DNA from: Metellina segmentata
Taxonomy: Eukaryota > Arthropoda > Arachnida > Araneae > Tetragnathidae
Length of the DNA stretch: 64,000 nt
Assembly (NCBI GenBank): GCA_947359465.1
Contig: OX375883.1
Span: forward strand, 92,406,411-92,470,410
Reading direction: 5' to 3'
A program made the translations under genes and the position numbers. The first letter of the stretch is position 1. Each line of letters opens with the position of its first letter. The notes under the pieces are model-generated. The model searched no databases. It was given only the letters and a program-made list of their open reading frames with translations, and had not been told where the DNA came from. Positions 23,110-34,777 of the stretch are shown in pieces.

Positions 23110-23196
23110 TGGTAATTGGTAATTTACGTCGTACTAGAGCAACACAACGAGCTATTGACGACGGTCCGGGATCAATCCCTAAAGGGAAAGATTCGA
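23110..23196 (-). mobile_element. SINE main-family tail fragment
   Basis: Complement of the SINE 3' end, from the GGTAATTGGTAATTTACG tail through AATCCCTAAAGGGAAAGATT, then truncated. Confidence 0.8.
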
Positions 23197-23578
23197 TCAC
23201 TTGAATGAGAGAACTCAGTTAAATTAGATTCAGATAAATAGTTCAAGTAAATTCACGATATTTTCGATTGAACTTTTCGGAACTAAAATTGTTATACTTG
23301 TAATCACCTCTAATTATATCGAAATGAGGAATTTATGTACAAACAAGATCAAACTTAGTAAAAGTCTGCAAAATTCAGTTAAATTCCTAGTTGATGAGAA
23401 AGTTAAATTAGATTCAGAATGTTCACGTTAATTCTCAGGAGATCATCGAGTGAATTTTTCTGAACTGAAATTGTTATATTTGTAATCACTTCTAAGTATA
23501 CTGAAATTAGGAACTTACGTTTTTAGAGCAAAATTAGAAAAAAATCTTCAAAATTCAGTAAAATTATGGCTTGAATGA

Positions 23579-23665
23579 TTGGTAATTGGTAATTTACGTC
23601 GTACTAGAGCAACACAACAAGCTATTGACGACGGTTCGGGATCAATCCCTGATGGGAAAGATTTG
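23579..23665 (-). mobile_element. SINE main-family tail fragment (duplicate)
   Basis: Same fragment and same truncation point as at 23110-23196, copied with the 469-bp unit. Confidence 0.8.
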
Positions 23666-24263
23666 ATCACTTGAATGAGAGAACTCAGTTAAGTTAGATT
23701 CAGATAGATAGTTCAAGTAAATTTACGATATCATCGATTGAACTTTTCGGAACTGAAATTGTAATACTTGTAATGGCCTCTAATTATATCGAAATTAGGA
23801 ACTCATGTACACTTAGAGCAAAATTAGAAAAAATCTTCAAAATTCAGTTAATTCCCCAGTTGAATGAAAGAACTCTCAGTTAAACTAGATTCAAATAGTG
23901 CATGTAAATTCTCGATATCATCTATTGAACTTTTTGGAACTGAAAGTGTTATATTTGTAATCACCTCTAATTATACCGAAATTAGAAACTTACGAACACT
24001 TAGAGCAAACTTGGAAAAAAGTCTGCAAAATTCTGTTAAGTTCCTAGTTGATGAGAAAGTTAAATTAGATTCAGAAAGTTCACGTTAATTCTCAGAAGAT
24101 CATCAAGTGAATTTTTCGGAACTGAAATAGTAATATTTATAGTCACATTAGATTCTGGAAGCATACTGAAATTAAAATTTTACATACACTTACAGTAAAA
24201 TAGAAAAAAATCAGTAATTTCTCAGTAAAGATAGTCCAGAGAATAAAATAATCAGACCATGAA

Positions 24264-24863
24264 TTTTAAGATTTGATTGTTTTGAATTAAGTAGTTTTCA
24301 AGCTTAGGAAGGATGTTTTACTTTTCTTTGAGCTGGTTCTGAAAGCATTTATAAAAAAAAAATGTTTAGAATTTGTGAACCAAGCCATCTGGAACCTATA
24401 AAATACATTTTAAAGTAAGATTTCTGCAAATGATTTTTTTTGACATATAATCTAATTAAAAAAATATCAGAGGCAAGCACCTGAATTTTATACGAAATAA
24501 TCCCAAGACTCTTTTTCAACCTGAGATTTTATGGGTATTTAAATATATTTTTCGATGGATTAAAGTTAACGTTGTTCAGAAATGTGTTTTTTTGACACTG
24601 AATATATACTTTCAAGATAATAAAAAAGTATTAATAATTCGTTGAACAAAACTGTAACCCTGCCGAAATGAGCACATTTTAAATTTTAAATCCAAAAACT
24701 AATATTTAGTCTTTAAACGGCTGATCTGCACAGCGTATTTTTTGTCAGTAAATGCATTTTAAGTAAATTATAGGACGTGTAAAAAATAAGATATGTAAAT
24801 GTTTTTAAAAATCGATCAGCTGTGTCCAGGACACACCGTAATTTTTGAAGTGAATACTCGAAT
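24264..24863. other. No gene seen
   Basis: AT-rich, with no coding frame of note. Confidence 0.45.
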
Positions 24864-24873
24864 CTGTTGTTGG

Positions 24874-25204
24874 TATGTAGTAAGGTATTGCTTTAATTAA
24901 AACCATACTGGAGAAACGTTACAACGGGCTATTTCTGACTGTCCGGGATCAAACCCGAAGGGAAAGATTCGAGGACAACACCAATTAGTGCCAACACCAC
25001 CAATCATACTTTTGAACCATAGTCAGATGATGAGCTGGCTCTCCACTCTCCAAACGTCAACATCACGCAAACGTGAGGATATTCGAGGTCATGACAGATT
25101 TATCATGCACCATCTTCCCTTGTACACGATGGTCTTTTGTTGAATTCAGACTAGCAACCCTCCTGTTGCTAATCGGGTACTCTTCCAAATGGGTTTTCAC
25201 GGCC
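24874..25204 (-). mobile_element. SINE, main body with head type 2, full length
   Basis: 331 bp flanked by the 10-bp duplication CTGTTGTTGG (24864-24873 and 25205-25214). The minus strand begins GGGCCGTGAAAACCCATTTG, then GAGGGTTGCTAGTCTGAATTC, which is A- and B-box-like but unrelated to head type 1. It then joins the common body at about GGTGCATGATAAATCTGTC. This copy defines the head type 2 form. Confidence 0.85.
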
Positions 25205-25214
25205 CTGTTGTTGG

Positions 25215-25689
25215 ATCGTGGTATGAATGAAGCAGACATAGGAAGTATGAACGATTATTTATTGTGAAACTTCAACAATGTAATTTAGTTTGTGCGATTG
25301 AATTGCAATTTGATATAAATATTGAATGCTAATTTTATATTGATTAAAGACCTGTGAGTGTAGCGCTTTTGAATGTGACGCTTCTTACGCAATCCTCACT
25401 CAACGCTATTCGAAGTCACACTGGCCCAAAGTTCGCCCAGCACAGTAGAATTTGGATATATTGCGGACCCCCTCCGCTCGTTCAAAGCACCTGCGCTCTA
25501 TAGATCTAGATTTGGCCATGCTGCGCGAGACACAAGCCCTACAATATCAAGTAATACACACAATGGAAGTTTTACAGAATAGAGAAATACATCTAGAATG
25601 CGTCTGACAAACTGTTTTGGATAGTTCTAATGAAATTATTTTGTAATAATTGTGTGTGTAAGTTTCCTACCTTTCTCACTACACTGAAA
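25215..25689. other. No gene seen
   Basis: No recognisable domain, RNA gene or repeat. Confidence 0.4.
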
Positions 25690-26790
25690 TTAAGTTAATA
25701 CTACACAATAAATTTAGGATTTTTAACAGAACTTATTCTAGAAAAATAAGAAATTCAGTAAAATAAAAATAAATTACAACAGTGAAATTCAGTAAAAAAA
25801 AAATACAACAGTGAAATTCAGTAAAATAAAAATAATTACAATAGTGAAATTCAGTAAAAAAATACAATAGTGAAATTCAGTAAAATTATAAAAATACAAC
25901 AGTGAAATTCGGTAAAATTAAAAAAAAATACAATAGTGAAATTCAGTAAAATTATAAAAATACAAAAGTTAAATTCGGTAAAATTAAAAAAAAAATACAA
26001 TATTAAAATTCAATTCAGAAATTTCAGTACAATTAGTAACATTTCTGTAAGTATTAGTTGCAATTTAGTAAATCAGAGTACAAGGTAAACTTTCAGTAAT
26101 TAAAAAAATGCAACAGCAAAATTTATTAAAAAGATTTTTCAGTATCTTTATAAATCTTACTGCATTGAATAGTTGCAATTTAGTATATCAAAGGACAAGG
26201 AAAACTTTCAGTCAAATTAGAAAAATTCAGTAAAACTACAGTAGTTTGGAAACCTGATTGTAATTAGGTGAGCGAAAAACAATTTAGAATTCACACTGTT
26301 GCTTAAATTTTCTCCAATGCGTTGATATGAGCGAGTCAAATTTTACATTAAGCATATAGCAAAATTTGAAAAATGCAATGAACATAAAGAGATTTAGAAA
26401 ACTTAGTAAAGTTTTGAAAGATTCTACGATAAATTTGAAATTCACAATATCATCGAAAAACTTTTTTAGAACTTTAATTTAATAATTAATTCTATTAGAT
26501 TCTTTCAATGCCCTGCAATTAGTAATTCAGATTTTACAGAAAGCATTCAGTTAAAATTCGAAAATAAAATTAAAACTCTATCTAAAATATAGAAAACTCA
26601 GTAAAACTAAATTTCGGAATAGTGTACTAAAAATTAGCGATTTAAAATTTGCAGTATCATAGGGATTATAATACTTTTAATTTCTCTAACTTTTCTGAAT
26701 TCAAGATAAACTTTCAGTAAAATTAGAAAAATTCAGTAAAATTTCAGTAATGTTAGAAACTGGTTAAACTGGGTTAGCAAAATTCACTGT
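25690..26790. repeat. AT-rich tandem repeat, 30-40-bp units, breaking down rightwards
   Basis: ACAGTGAAATTCAGTAAAAT with short A-rich spacers recurs at least seven times between 25750 and 26000, then becomes more irregular. It resembles the strings at 22.4-24.2 kb. Confidence 0.7.
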
Positions 26791-26817
26791 AAACCGAATT
26801 ATATCGTCATCAGTAAA

Positions 26818-26895
26818 ATTGACCTGATCTTGATGAACGAGATGTCTCACCATAGAAATTTCATTATCTTTATGACGAGATATCTCGTCCAAATC
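26818..26895 (-). repeat. Solo copies of the palindromic satellite
   Basis: GACCTGATCTTGATGAACGA followed by ATGACGAGATATCTCGTCC, about two monomers of the 11.7-14.5 kb satellite, embedded in AT-rich DNA. Confidence 0.75.
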
Positions 26896-27537
26896 ACTTG
26901 AAGTATTAAATTAATTAAAATTAGCAATATTTAGAATTCATACTCTAACTCAGAATTTTAGAAATGTTAATTCTAACACGTATACTACAAATAGATATCT
27001 CAGAACACTTGAATTAGTCATTGAAATTACACAGCAAATAAGGATTCCGTATAAAATCCAGTCTCTGTCTCCCATTGGTAGAAGTAAGTGGGGAGGGGGT
27101 TCAAAGGCGCGGGGCCTTAATACCCAGCATCTCAAATAACGGCATTTCAAAAATATTCATTAAAAGTTTTGTAGTTTTTCTTAGAAAAAAAAAGATTTTT
27201 GCTAATAGATAAATTTTGTCCTTGTTACAAGTATTTTCCAGGGCTATAAGTGCGAAATGAATATCTTCACGTACTCTGTTTTCAGAATACATCGTTCAAA
27301 TGTCTATCTTTTTCATGCACTATTCCGATCGTATTTACTGTTTAGAAAAGAGAGAAGAGGCAAAGTAATGAAATTATCTTCTAACAAGTATCTGGAAACC
27401 GAAAACAGAGCAGGAAACCTCTTTTGTTTACTTTCCATCTTGAGATCCATTAGCAGGGGCCGTCGACAAAGCTCTGATTTTTAATAGTTTTCAAAAAAAG
27501 TCAATAGAAAATTTTGCAAAAATATTACAGTCGAACA
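26896..27537. other. No gene seen
   Basis: Short frames at 26950-27292 and 27257-27484 show no recognisable domain. Confidence 0.4.
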
Positions 27538-27766
27538 CCGTTATAATGAACCGTCACCGGACCCTATAAAAAGTTCACTATAACCGATGGTTCGATATAT
27601 CCAATTTTGTTGACACATAAAAATTTTTTAGCATTTGATGGTGGTTTTATTAAAAACAATCATTAGGATATAACATAATTTACTAAAATAAATAATTAAA
27701 TGAACTATTTATAATAAATATTGGAAATAAAGAATTCAGCAGTTTTATTTTTACTCTTTATGGAAT
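27538..27766 (+). mobile_element. pogo/Tigger-like terminal repeat, one end
   Basis: After a TA, CAGTCGAACACCGTTATAAT resembles pogo/Tigger-type ends that carry GTTATAACGAA motifs. I did not find the opposite end; a SINE begins at 27777. Low confidence. Confidence 0.4.
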
Positions 27767-27776
27767 ATTAGTTTGG

Positions 27777-28113
27777 TAATGGTAATGGTAATTTTAATTA
27801 ACGTCGTACTAGAGCAACACAACGGGCTATTGACGACGGTCCGGGATCAATCCCTTAAAAGAAAGATTCGAGGACAACACCTCGTAATTTTGAACCACGG
27901 TCAGATGACGAAGAAACACCTGAGCTGGCATCCCACTCTCCAAACTTCCACGCCAACTCAACGTGAGGACTTTCGACCACGACAGATTGAAGGTGCACCA
28001 GCCGCCTCTACACCATACGCTTACAAACATCCATGCCCGGAACCGTATTCGAACAAGGAACCTTCCGATCTAGAGTCTAACGCCTTAACCACTAAACCGG
28101 TTGGTCGACGAAA
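27777..28113 (-). mobile_element. SINE, main family with head type 1, full length
   Basis: 337 bp flanked by the 10-bp duplication ATTAGTTTGG (27767-27776 and 28114-28123). Head, body and ATTACC-type tail are all present. The head has a mutated B box (TTCGAATACGG instead of TTCGAATCCGG). Reading frames over it are by-products. Confidence 0.9.
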
Positions 28114-28254
28114 ATTAGTTTGGATTGGGTACATTTTGATTTTAAGTACAGCTAATCAATTCTTTTACCGACGATTGCAAAAGATTCCATAGTTCTTTTC
28201 TCCACATTTTCCGTAGAAAAAAGTATTTAGAAAATACCTTTGAAAATCTGGAAA

Positions 28255-28345
28255 AATATCTGAGGAAGGGAGAATTCAGTTCCCGGACCCGGATTCGAAC
28301 CAGGAACCTCCGAACCATAGGCACTGTATCATCGGAAGGCTTACA
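28255..28345 (-). repeat. tRNA-like sequence related to SINE head 1
   Basis: The minus strand reads GGAGGTTCCTGGTTCGAATC then CGGGTCCGGGAAC, identical to the SINE head around the B box. Upstream it diverges and no SINE body follows. It is a head-only relic or another SINE, not a foldable tRNA that I can support. Confidence 0.5.
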
Positions 28346-29295
28346 AACTGTGTAATGAATTATTTCGTCTTCCGTTCTAATGAAACATAAGATTCTCTTT
28401 TTTTGGTGCAAGATCAAATCGATGGTTCCTTTCTATTTCGAAGCGTACATCTGAAATAATTTCCCCACGTGCCATATTTGCTGATAGCCAATTATACTTA
28501 TCGACCTTCTTAAACACGCTCACTTAAACACTATCTACATTGAAAATAAAAGTTTTTTTGATACCAACTGATTACAGCCCTTGGTCGTTTTTGCAAAATC
28601 GCTGAATAGATCTTCATTACACTAATCAAACATGGACTATCACACGTCTGTTTCCGTGTGGGTGTATTTTATTAAACAGTTGATAACACTGAAAGCACCA
28701 CGAAATCGCGTCTCAGTCGCAATTGAGTTTATTTTGTGAATATTAGAGTATGTTCTAAATAAACAGGAATAGTCGGCTTTTTGCAAAAGTACTAGAAGAT
28801 TTAAATTGTAAGTTAACGCCTCTTCTCTCTAAGAGTTCTTGTCGACATTCTTCTATAATTATCTGCCTTGTTTGAAAACTTACGAGACTATACCAGATTA
28901 GAGAGAGAGAGAGAGAGATTGTTGTTTTAAATATCCTAAAAGTTAATTGGCTTAAAAGTATTTTATAAGTTAATGTAAACAGTGTTAAGGGAAGTTAATT
29001 TGAATCGGAAAGTTAATTTCGATTGATTTTGTACTTAATCTAGAAGTTTATCTGAAGTAATTGGAGCTAAAATCATAAATAGTAATAAAAAAATTGAGGT
29101 AAGTATTATATATATATATACACACACAAAATAACAGTTACATAACACATACAAAATAACAAAAAATAACCAAACAGCCGAGGTGCATTAACCAGAAACC
29201 GAAACTCGAAACTACCCATGCAAGCGCGCTGAAGCTGCAGACATTTTTACTAGCATGCATTATTGGAATTTTTTTTGGAAATTCTTGTGTTCTTG

Positions 29296-29298
<3 letters not shown>
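28346..29298. other. No gene; short GA and TA repeats
   Basis: Contains a (GA)n run near 28903-28918 and a short TA run near 29108. No coding domain was seen. Confidence 0.45.

Positions 29299-29365
<67 letters not shown>
29299..29365. repeat. (AT)n microsatellite
   Basis: Uninterrupted AT dinucleotides of about 67 bp, abutting the left end of the DD36E Tc1 relic. Confidence 0.95.
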
Positions 29366-29366
<1 letters not shown>

Positions 29367-30399
29367 AAACATTATGGCCACCTACTCAATAACGCGTTGC
29401 GCCTTCTTTGGACTGCACAACAGCTACAACTCGCCTGGGCATAGATGCCACAAGTTATTGGTACATGAATGGAGACAGGTTGTATCAAATGTCTAAGCAG
29501 CGGTCGCGCAAAGTCGAGATATTCAGACATGGTGTTTGAGCTCTGAGCTGCCGCTCCATGACACCCTAAATGTGCTCTATCGGATTAAGATCCATCGAGT
29601 TAGGTAACCAGGACATTAAGTGGAATTCATCAGTATGCTCCTCGAACCACTCCAACACAGTCCGAGCCTTGTGACATGGGGCGTTGTCCTGCTGGAAGAT
29701 TCCATTTCCAGTTGGGAAAACAGACGCCGTGTAAGGGTGCAACTGATCCGTAATAATGTTCAGATAGTTTGCAGCGTTCATAGTCTGTTCTACCACAACT
29801 AGTCCCAGAGTCACCCATGAGAACGTTCCCCAAACCATAATTGCGCTGTAGGCGTAGTTGACGATGACGCCTAATCGACAGAGGCACACGAGTGGGACGT
29901 CTGCTGCACAGTCCCAATCCAACAATGTCCGCTGAACTGTGTGTTCCGAAACACTTGCGCTTGGACTTGCTTTGTATTGGTCTGTCAGCTGAGCCACTGT
30001 CTCGTGCCGATTTTGCTTTACCAAGCGAGACAGTCTCCGACATCCTTTTTCTTTGATCACTCGTGGACGACCAGCACCTTGGCGTCTACTGCTGGTGTCA
30101 CAGTCATTTATCCACTTTGCATGAATACTAACACCGGAAGATCGTAAACAACCTATCAGTCGTGCAGTTTCGGTGATACTTGTTCCGAGTCTTCGGGCCA
30201 TCACGGTCTGCCTTCTATCAAATTCGCTTAGATCAGCAGTCTGTCCCACCACTCTCAAAAGTAAGTGCAAGAATGATAACTTTCCTTCTCCAGCTGCAGT
30301 TAAATACCATTCTCACTTAATCACGTGCCCTCCACGTCATCCAGAAGAGTTCATTGAAAAATGTGTGGATGGTCATATTGTTTTGGCTCGTCCGTGTAT
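29366..30399 (-). pseudogene. Tc1-type DD36E transposon relic
   Basis: The minus strand (ORF 29566-30270) encodes an N-terminal helix-turn-helix region (RRQTVMARRLGTSITETARL, then a GRPRV hinge). After it come a VWGTFSW segment, FQQDNAPCHKARTV with the second Asp, and DLNPIEHI with the Glu. I count 36 residues between Asp and Glu, the DD36E (Intruder-like) spacing. The segment that should hold the first Asp is deleted around the DVPLVCLCR-to-LGVIVNYAY join, and the frame stops after NPIEHI. The right terminal repeat (complement of ACGGACGAGCCAAAACAATA) pairs imperfectly with CCAAACATTATGGCCACC at the left. Inactive. Confidence 0.8.
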
Positions 30400-30445
30400 A
30401 GTCCATCAATATCTGGTCAGCTTTTCCAGTGACGAGATACCTAGT
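30400..30445 (+). repeat. Solo palindromic-satellite-like monomer
   Basis: TCCATCAATATCTGGTCAGC then CCAGTGACGAGATACCTAG matches one left-array monomer. It lies directly against the end of the DD36E relic. Confidence 0.65.
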
Positions 30446-30865
30446 TCCTTGTAAAGATACCTGGAGCAGTTATAAACGTAGAAAGATAAAAGTTTGGTGA
30501 TATGAAGTTGCCTTTAAAATAGCAGAATTTGGAATGCAAATATTGATAAATTTTCAATAAAGCTAGTGATGATGATGAAAAACTTTACATAATTTTACTT
30601 AATACCCGAACATTTTGGCTAATCGAACATCATTGAAGAGTCTGTGTTTGTTTCAACCGACAACGATGAGCTACATGATTGAATATAAGAAAATGTCAAA
30701 GCTATGGATTGTTGTTTTCGGGTTTCATGGATCATTTTTAGCCAAGCTGCGCCAAGCACAAGTTAGACAACCCTATGATGGAGGAAGAAAAAGCAGACTA
30801 GTATGAGATATCGAATAAAAAATATTTTCGAGACGTTGACCCAAGACCATCGTGAACATGGTGGC
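30446..30865. other. No gene seen
   Basis: A 63-codon frame at 30615-30806 has no domain. Confidence 0.4.
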
Positions 30866-31530
30866 TGTTGCACGTTAAATATGTCGTGGCCTCAAATGTC
30901 CTCACGTTGGCCTAGTGTGGAAGTTTGGGGAGTTGTGTGCCAGATCAGGTGCTGGCTGCATCATCTAACCCAGGGATGGCCAACTTGTGGCGCATGCACC
31001 AAACTAGGCGCATTGGATGATTACAAGTGGCGCATTGCATACTTGCACCTACATATTCTTTTGAAAAGTTATCTAAAAAAAGTTATATAAGTTGAAAAGT
31101 TATATATGTCGTTTTGTAATGACATACAGATGTGAACAAGCACTATCATCCATGGAATTTATTCAAAGGAAAATGAGGTAGCGAATGACTGATTCAAATT
31201 TATAGAATTATTTGTAAGACATTGTTTTACATACAATATAGTTAAATCATATAAAAATGTTAACTATGTCGATAAACATACTTTTTTCAAAAATGTTATT
31301 AAGGATATGGCAGGACCATGAACGTAAAATAGAAAAACTGCTTGAGTTGTATGGCGCATCTGAACTCTCATGTGAAAAAAAATTGACGGATGGTTTGTAA
31401 AAGGTTGGTCACATCTGATCTAACCGTACTTCAAAATTACGAGGCGTTGCCCTTGGATATTTCCCTTATGAATTGATCATGGACCGTCGCCAATAGCCCT
31501 TTGTGTTGCTCCGGTGCGACGTTATACATC
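30866..31530 (+). mobile_element. SINE main-family copy split by a hAT-type MITE
   Basis: The SINE body runs from TTGCACGTTAAATATGTCG to CATCATCTAACC (30969) and resumes at ATCTAACCGTACTTC (31418) to the tail. The head is worn and not confidently assigned. Confidence 0.8.
30970..31417. mobile_element. hAT-type MITE inside the SINE
   Basis: 448 bp with a perfect 8-bp duplication ATCTAACC (30962-30969 and 31418-31425). Ends CAGGGATGGCCAAC and the complement of CAGATGTGACCAAC are typical of hAT termini. TGTGGCGCATGCACC-type motifs follow each end. No transposase coding. Confidence 0.85.
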
Positions 31531-31545
31531 TACCTACCTCAAGAT

Positions 31546-32599
31546 GTTGGCACCTCTTAAAGGATAAAATGAACTTTGTAAAAACTACGAACTGTATTCT
31601 TGTCATATGATACCATGCTTTTGTGATACCATGTGATATGATGTTATATATCTGATTTTTTATCTTGAGTTTGGTATAATATGTCCCAATAGGACTCAAT
31701 GACATAAAACCATATCAATCCATCCATCCATATGATATGATACCATGCTACTCTCATTCAATTTATTTTTTACAATCCAAAGAACGACTGCTTGAAAAAT
31801 AAATTGCAAGTTTTCTTCTAAAATCAGCGAAGCGGTTTCATTTCAATGAGGAAACATCGAAACGGTTTATGCGAAGAGCGCAAACACTGGAAAAGCTGAA
31901 AACCCGGTTTGGATTTTTACCAAATTAAATCACATTCCAGGGAGCTTGAAGACCAAGAACCACACATCCACCGCAGCTATATATCTCCGACTTCTTTTAA
32001 ACAGTTACTTTTAGTCCTGAGACAATAATCCAAATAGAATCTTCCTGTTAGCTTCCCTTTGAAACAGTCAAGTCTTTTGACAAAGTGCGTAAAAAATGGG
32101 GGGGGGGCCGTCGCTGAAAAAGGAAAGTAAAATAAAAATAGAGTTCTATCCCCCAACGGAAAAGAATGGAAAATAAAACTCTTCAGGGAGACTTCTAAAA
32201 AGAGACCCTCCAATGTTTAGCTAGCAAACAACAGAAACGTATTTCGCCCATCCATGAAAAATACATAAAGTATTAGTTCCAGAGAGTTGGCAGCATCGAT
32301 CCTCTATTTGAGCGTTGCCACAGGAATACCTGAAATTGAACGGGAATACAAAGGAAAGCGATTTATTGGGAATAGAAATGATATTGATCTTTGAAAAATG
32401 TTCTTAAATATTCGAAAAACAAAATACACTGTGTTTTTTTATGCAGGTCCATGGGATTGGATTAGATGTGTAGGTTTTACAGTGCGAGGCACAAAAACGG
32501 ATAAATTGTGCCATGCACAAGGTAAAACAATAAAAATATTATAAAGATAAAGATGCAATACAAAATTGAATTGGTCAGCAGTTCCATAGGAAGTGAAAT
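31546..32599. other. No gene; short GATATGATACCATGCT repeats
   Basis: GATACCATGCT-type strings recur near 31607, 31620 and 31735. Otherwise nothing was recognised. Confidence 0.4.
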
Positions 32600-32765
32600 C
32601 ACGATTTAACGTAGTCCGCATTTAACGATTTCCCGCATAAAACGTCATATTTCATTGGTTCCAAATAATTTCCTACACTTTCTATGTAAAAAATAAATCC
32701 CGTTTTTAACGTTATTACTTCGAAATATTTCCCACTTTTATCGTTTTTTCAGATGGGACAAATCA
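32600..32765. mobile_element. pogo/Tigger-like fragment
   Basis: ATTTAACGATTTCCCGCATA and TTTAACGTTATTACTTCG resemble the TTAACG-rich interior of Tigger-type ends. Related to 33900-34015. No clear boundaries. Confidence 0.35.
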
Positions 32766-33230
32766 AGGCGATTTTCTTAAAATAGTCAAATACTAGCAGG
32801 CCAGCACGGCGTTGCCCGTGACAATTCGTTTCGCATCCTTACTGCTAATGAAAAATAAAAAACAATATTTTTAAGAATGCGTCCCACCTCCAACTGACAT
32901 GACATGGTCATGTCGCAAATTTGCATAAAATTTGGACTACTTGAGGTATCGATCTGGTGTAAAATTTTCCCCAGATTTCAAATCCGTTGAAACTTTTACT
33001 CTATTTTTAACGATCGCGAAGATAGAAAAACCCCTCAAATAGTCCTTTTTGTGTTCGTAATGAATATCATGGTCAGATGCGTCAATTCAAATTAGATATA
33101 CTAAAAAACTTACAAAAACTCCTATTTGTGGAGAATGATGTTAACGATTTAGCTAGTAAAAGCAAAACGCATACCTAAACTACAGATTTCTTTAATCAAT
33201 AAACTATTGCAAACGAAGAAATAAAATGTA
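32766..33230. other. Unassigned, with a GC-rich repeat-like motif
   Basis: ACTAGCAGGCCAGCACGGCG at about 32793 looks like the end of a dispersed arthropod repeat, but no second copy was found in the window. Confidence 0.3.
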
Positions 33231-33887
33231 CTAGGGGGCCTGCCCCCTGCTCGCTAACGCTCGCCAACCCCCGGAGGATTGCTTCACAATCCTCATTGGT
33301 TCGCTGCGCGAACCTATGCTCGCTTCGCTCGCCTCAATGAAGACATGTGTCCTAGCAGAAGGGATTGTTTACAAAATATGTTACCAAAAAAATGTTTTTC
33401 AAATCTAAATTTGCTGTATTACAGAAAAAATATATACAGTATCTCTAAAATCAGAATTCAAATGAAAACTTTGTGCAAATTTTGACTCGAAATGTGAGCG
33501 TTGCTTTGGAAATTGAATACCCAGCATGTTGTTTGTGTGTACATTTTCCCAGCACTCAAACGACCCACACTTTTTCATTGAGTTTGTTGCCGTGCAAGCG
33601 TCTTGTAGTGCAAGCGTCTTGTTGAACTATAATTGTTGGCCCTGAAAAGGACCGTTTTTTAAATGGCCCTGAAAAGATCCTCCGCTTTCTTTGATTTCTA
33701 TTATAAACTAACTGCAACAGCTCATTAAAATTTCCTTTTTTTTTTCAATAAAATTTCATCCGATAACGCTATAAATTCAATCGATGCTCGAGACTTCGCG
33801 ATAAACAAACAATCGTACAGTGTTGCCAAAACGCGATTACAAATAACATCTTTTTTGCGTGCCTCGTTAGAGAATTATATATATAGA
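33231..33887 (-). mobile_element. Non-autonomous Helitron, copy H2
   Basis: Minus-strand element with 5' TCTATATATATAATTCTC and 3' GGGGGCAGGCCCCCTAG. It is inserted between A (complement of 33888) and T (complement of 33230) as Helitrons require. 657 bp, no coding. Inverted partner of H3 at 34778. Confidence 0.9.
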
Positions 33888-33899
33888 TGTTACTTAAAT

Positions 33900-34015
33900 T
33901 AGTCTTTATTTCATGCTCGCGTTTAGTTTTTCTCCGACCTCGATTTAAAGTTTTCCCGCATACAACGTTATATCTTTCCGGTCCTTTGAAATATGTTAAA
34001 TCAGGTTTCACTGTA
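33900..34015 (-). mobile_element. pogo/Tigger-like terminal fragment
   Basis: The minus strand reads CAGTGAAACCTGATTTAACA then GGACCGGAAAGATATAACG, resembling a Tigger-like end. The opposite end was not found. Confidence 0.4.
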
Positions 34016-34083
34016 TTAAAAAAAACTAAGAAAACGGCACAAAGATATTTAACAAATTGAAAGACGAACATGTAGACATTAAG

Positions 34084-34400
34084 GCCCGGTGCACACATCC
34101 GGTTTTTCAACGTGCGGCACCGCTGCCGTACCGCAAGTGCGGTCTGATATACATTAGATCCAATGGAGTAGTGCACACTTGTCTTCTTCTCCACGCTTCT
34201 TCGACGCATGTCCAACTTGAGTGCAATTTGTACCGCAGTTCCCCACGTTGCCGCACACGCGTCTCCGTTCTGAAGTACCTTGTTTTCATAAATAAATGGA
34301 ATATAAATAATAATTAATAAATGGTTGTATCCTGTAACGTCTATTTGGTTTCAAAATATACCTTTTTGTACACCAAGTAAGCGAAATAAACGCGTTAACA
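34084..34400. mobile_element. GC-rich MITE, copy 2 (partial boundaries)
   Basis: Begins GGCCCGGTGCACACATCCGG and matches the inverted right half of the element at 1791-2238, including ACATTAGATCCAATGGAGTA and TTAATAAATGGTTGTATCC-like strings. The far end is not clear. Confidence 0.65.
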
Positions 34401-34777
34401 AAATTTCAATGCAGTGTATTGCACTTCGCGTGTCATTTTTGCCGTAGGCGAAAGTAAAACTAGGCGTTCTTGGCCAATTGCCAAGGCCTCAGCAATGACA
34501 TCACGACCGTGAAACTCGCGCTATCTATTCTCCACTTATCCCACTACACATTCAATATGAATTTTTTTTTTCAATAGCCTTTAAAAATATTATGACCATT
34601 CTTTACTGAACAGCCCCGTACATAGATTTGCCAGAAGTTTAAAATTAAACTATTAAAATTAAATAAATCCTACACAATTTAAGCAGTTTCACCTCCATAC
34701 AGCACAGCACTGCTATTGTGGCACACTGATTGGAAATATCGCTAGTCTAGAGTAATAGTTACCTCAAGAATGCAGTA
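34401..34777. other. No gene seen
   Basis: May include the far part of the GC-rich MITE copy. Nothing else was recognised. Confidence 0.35.

Larger units (their letters stand above)
22900..24130. repeat. Tandem duplication, 469-bp unit with an embedded SINE piece
   Basis: Two units are offset by 469 bp, each holding the same truncated SINE tail (23110-23196 and 23579-23665) that breaks off at GATCACTTGAATGAGAGAAC. A third related unit from about 23840 lacks the SINE. All contain TCACCTCTAATTATATCGAA-like and TTAAATTAGATTCAGA-like strings. The shared SINE breakpoint shows the SINE arrived before the duplication. Confidence 0.8.

Noticed and set aside
25750..26000. CRISPR-like spaced repeats
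   Set aside because: Spacers are A-rich and not unique, units are degenerate, and the context is eukaryotic.
29138..29496. Frames with runs of Tyr-Ile
   Set aside because: They cross the AT microsatellite.
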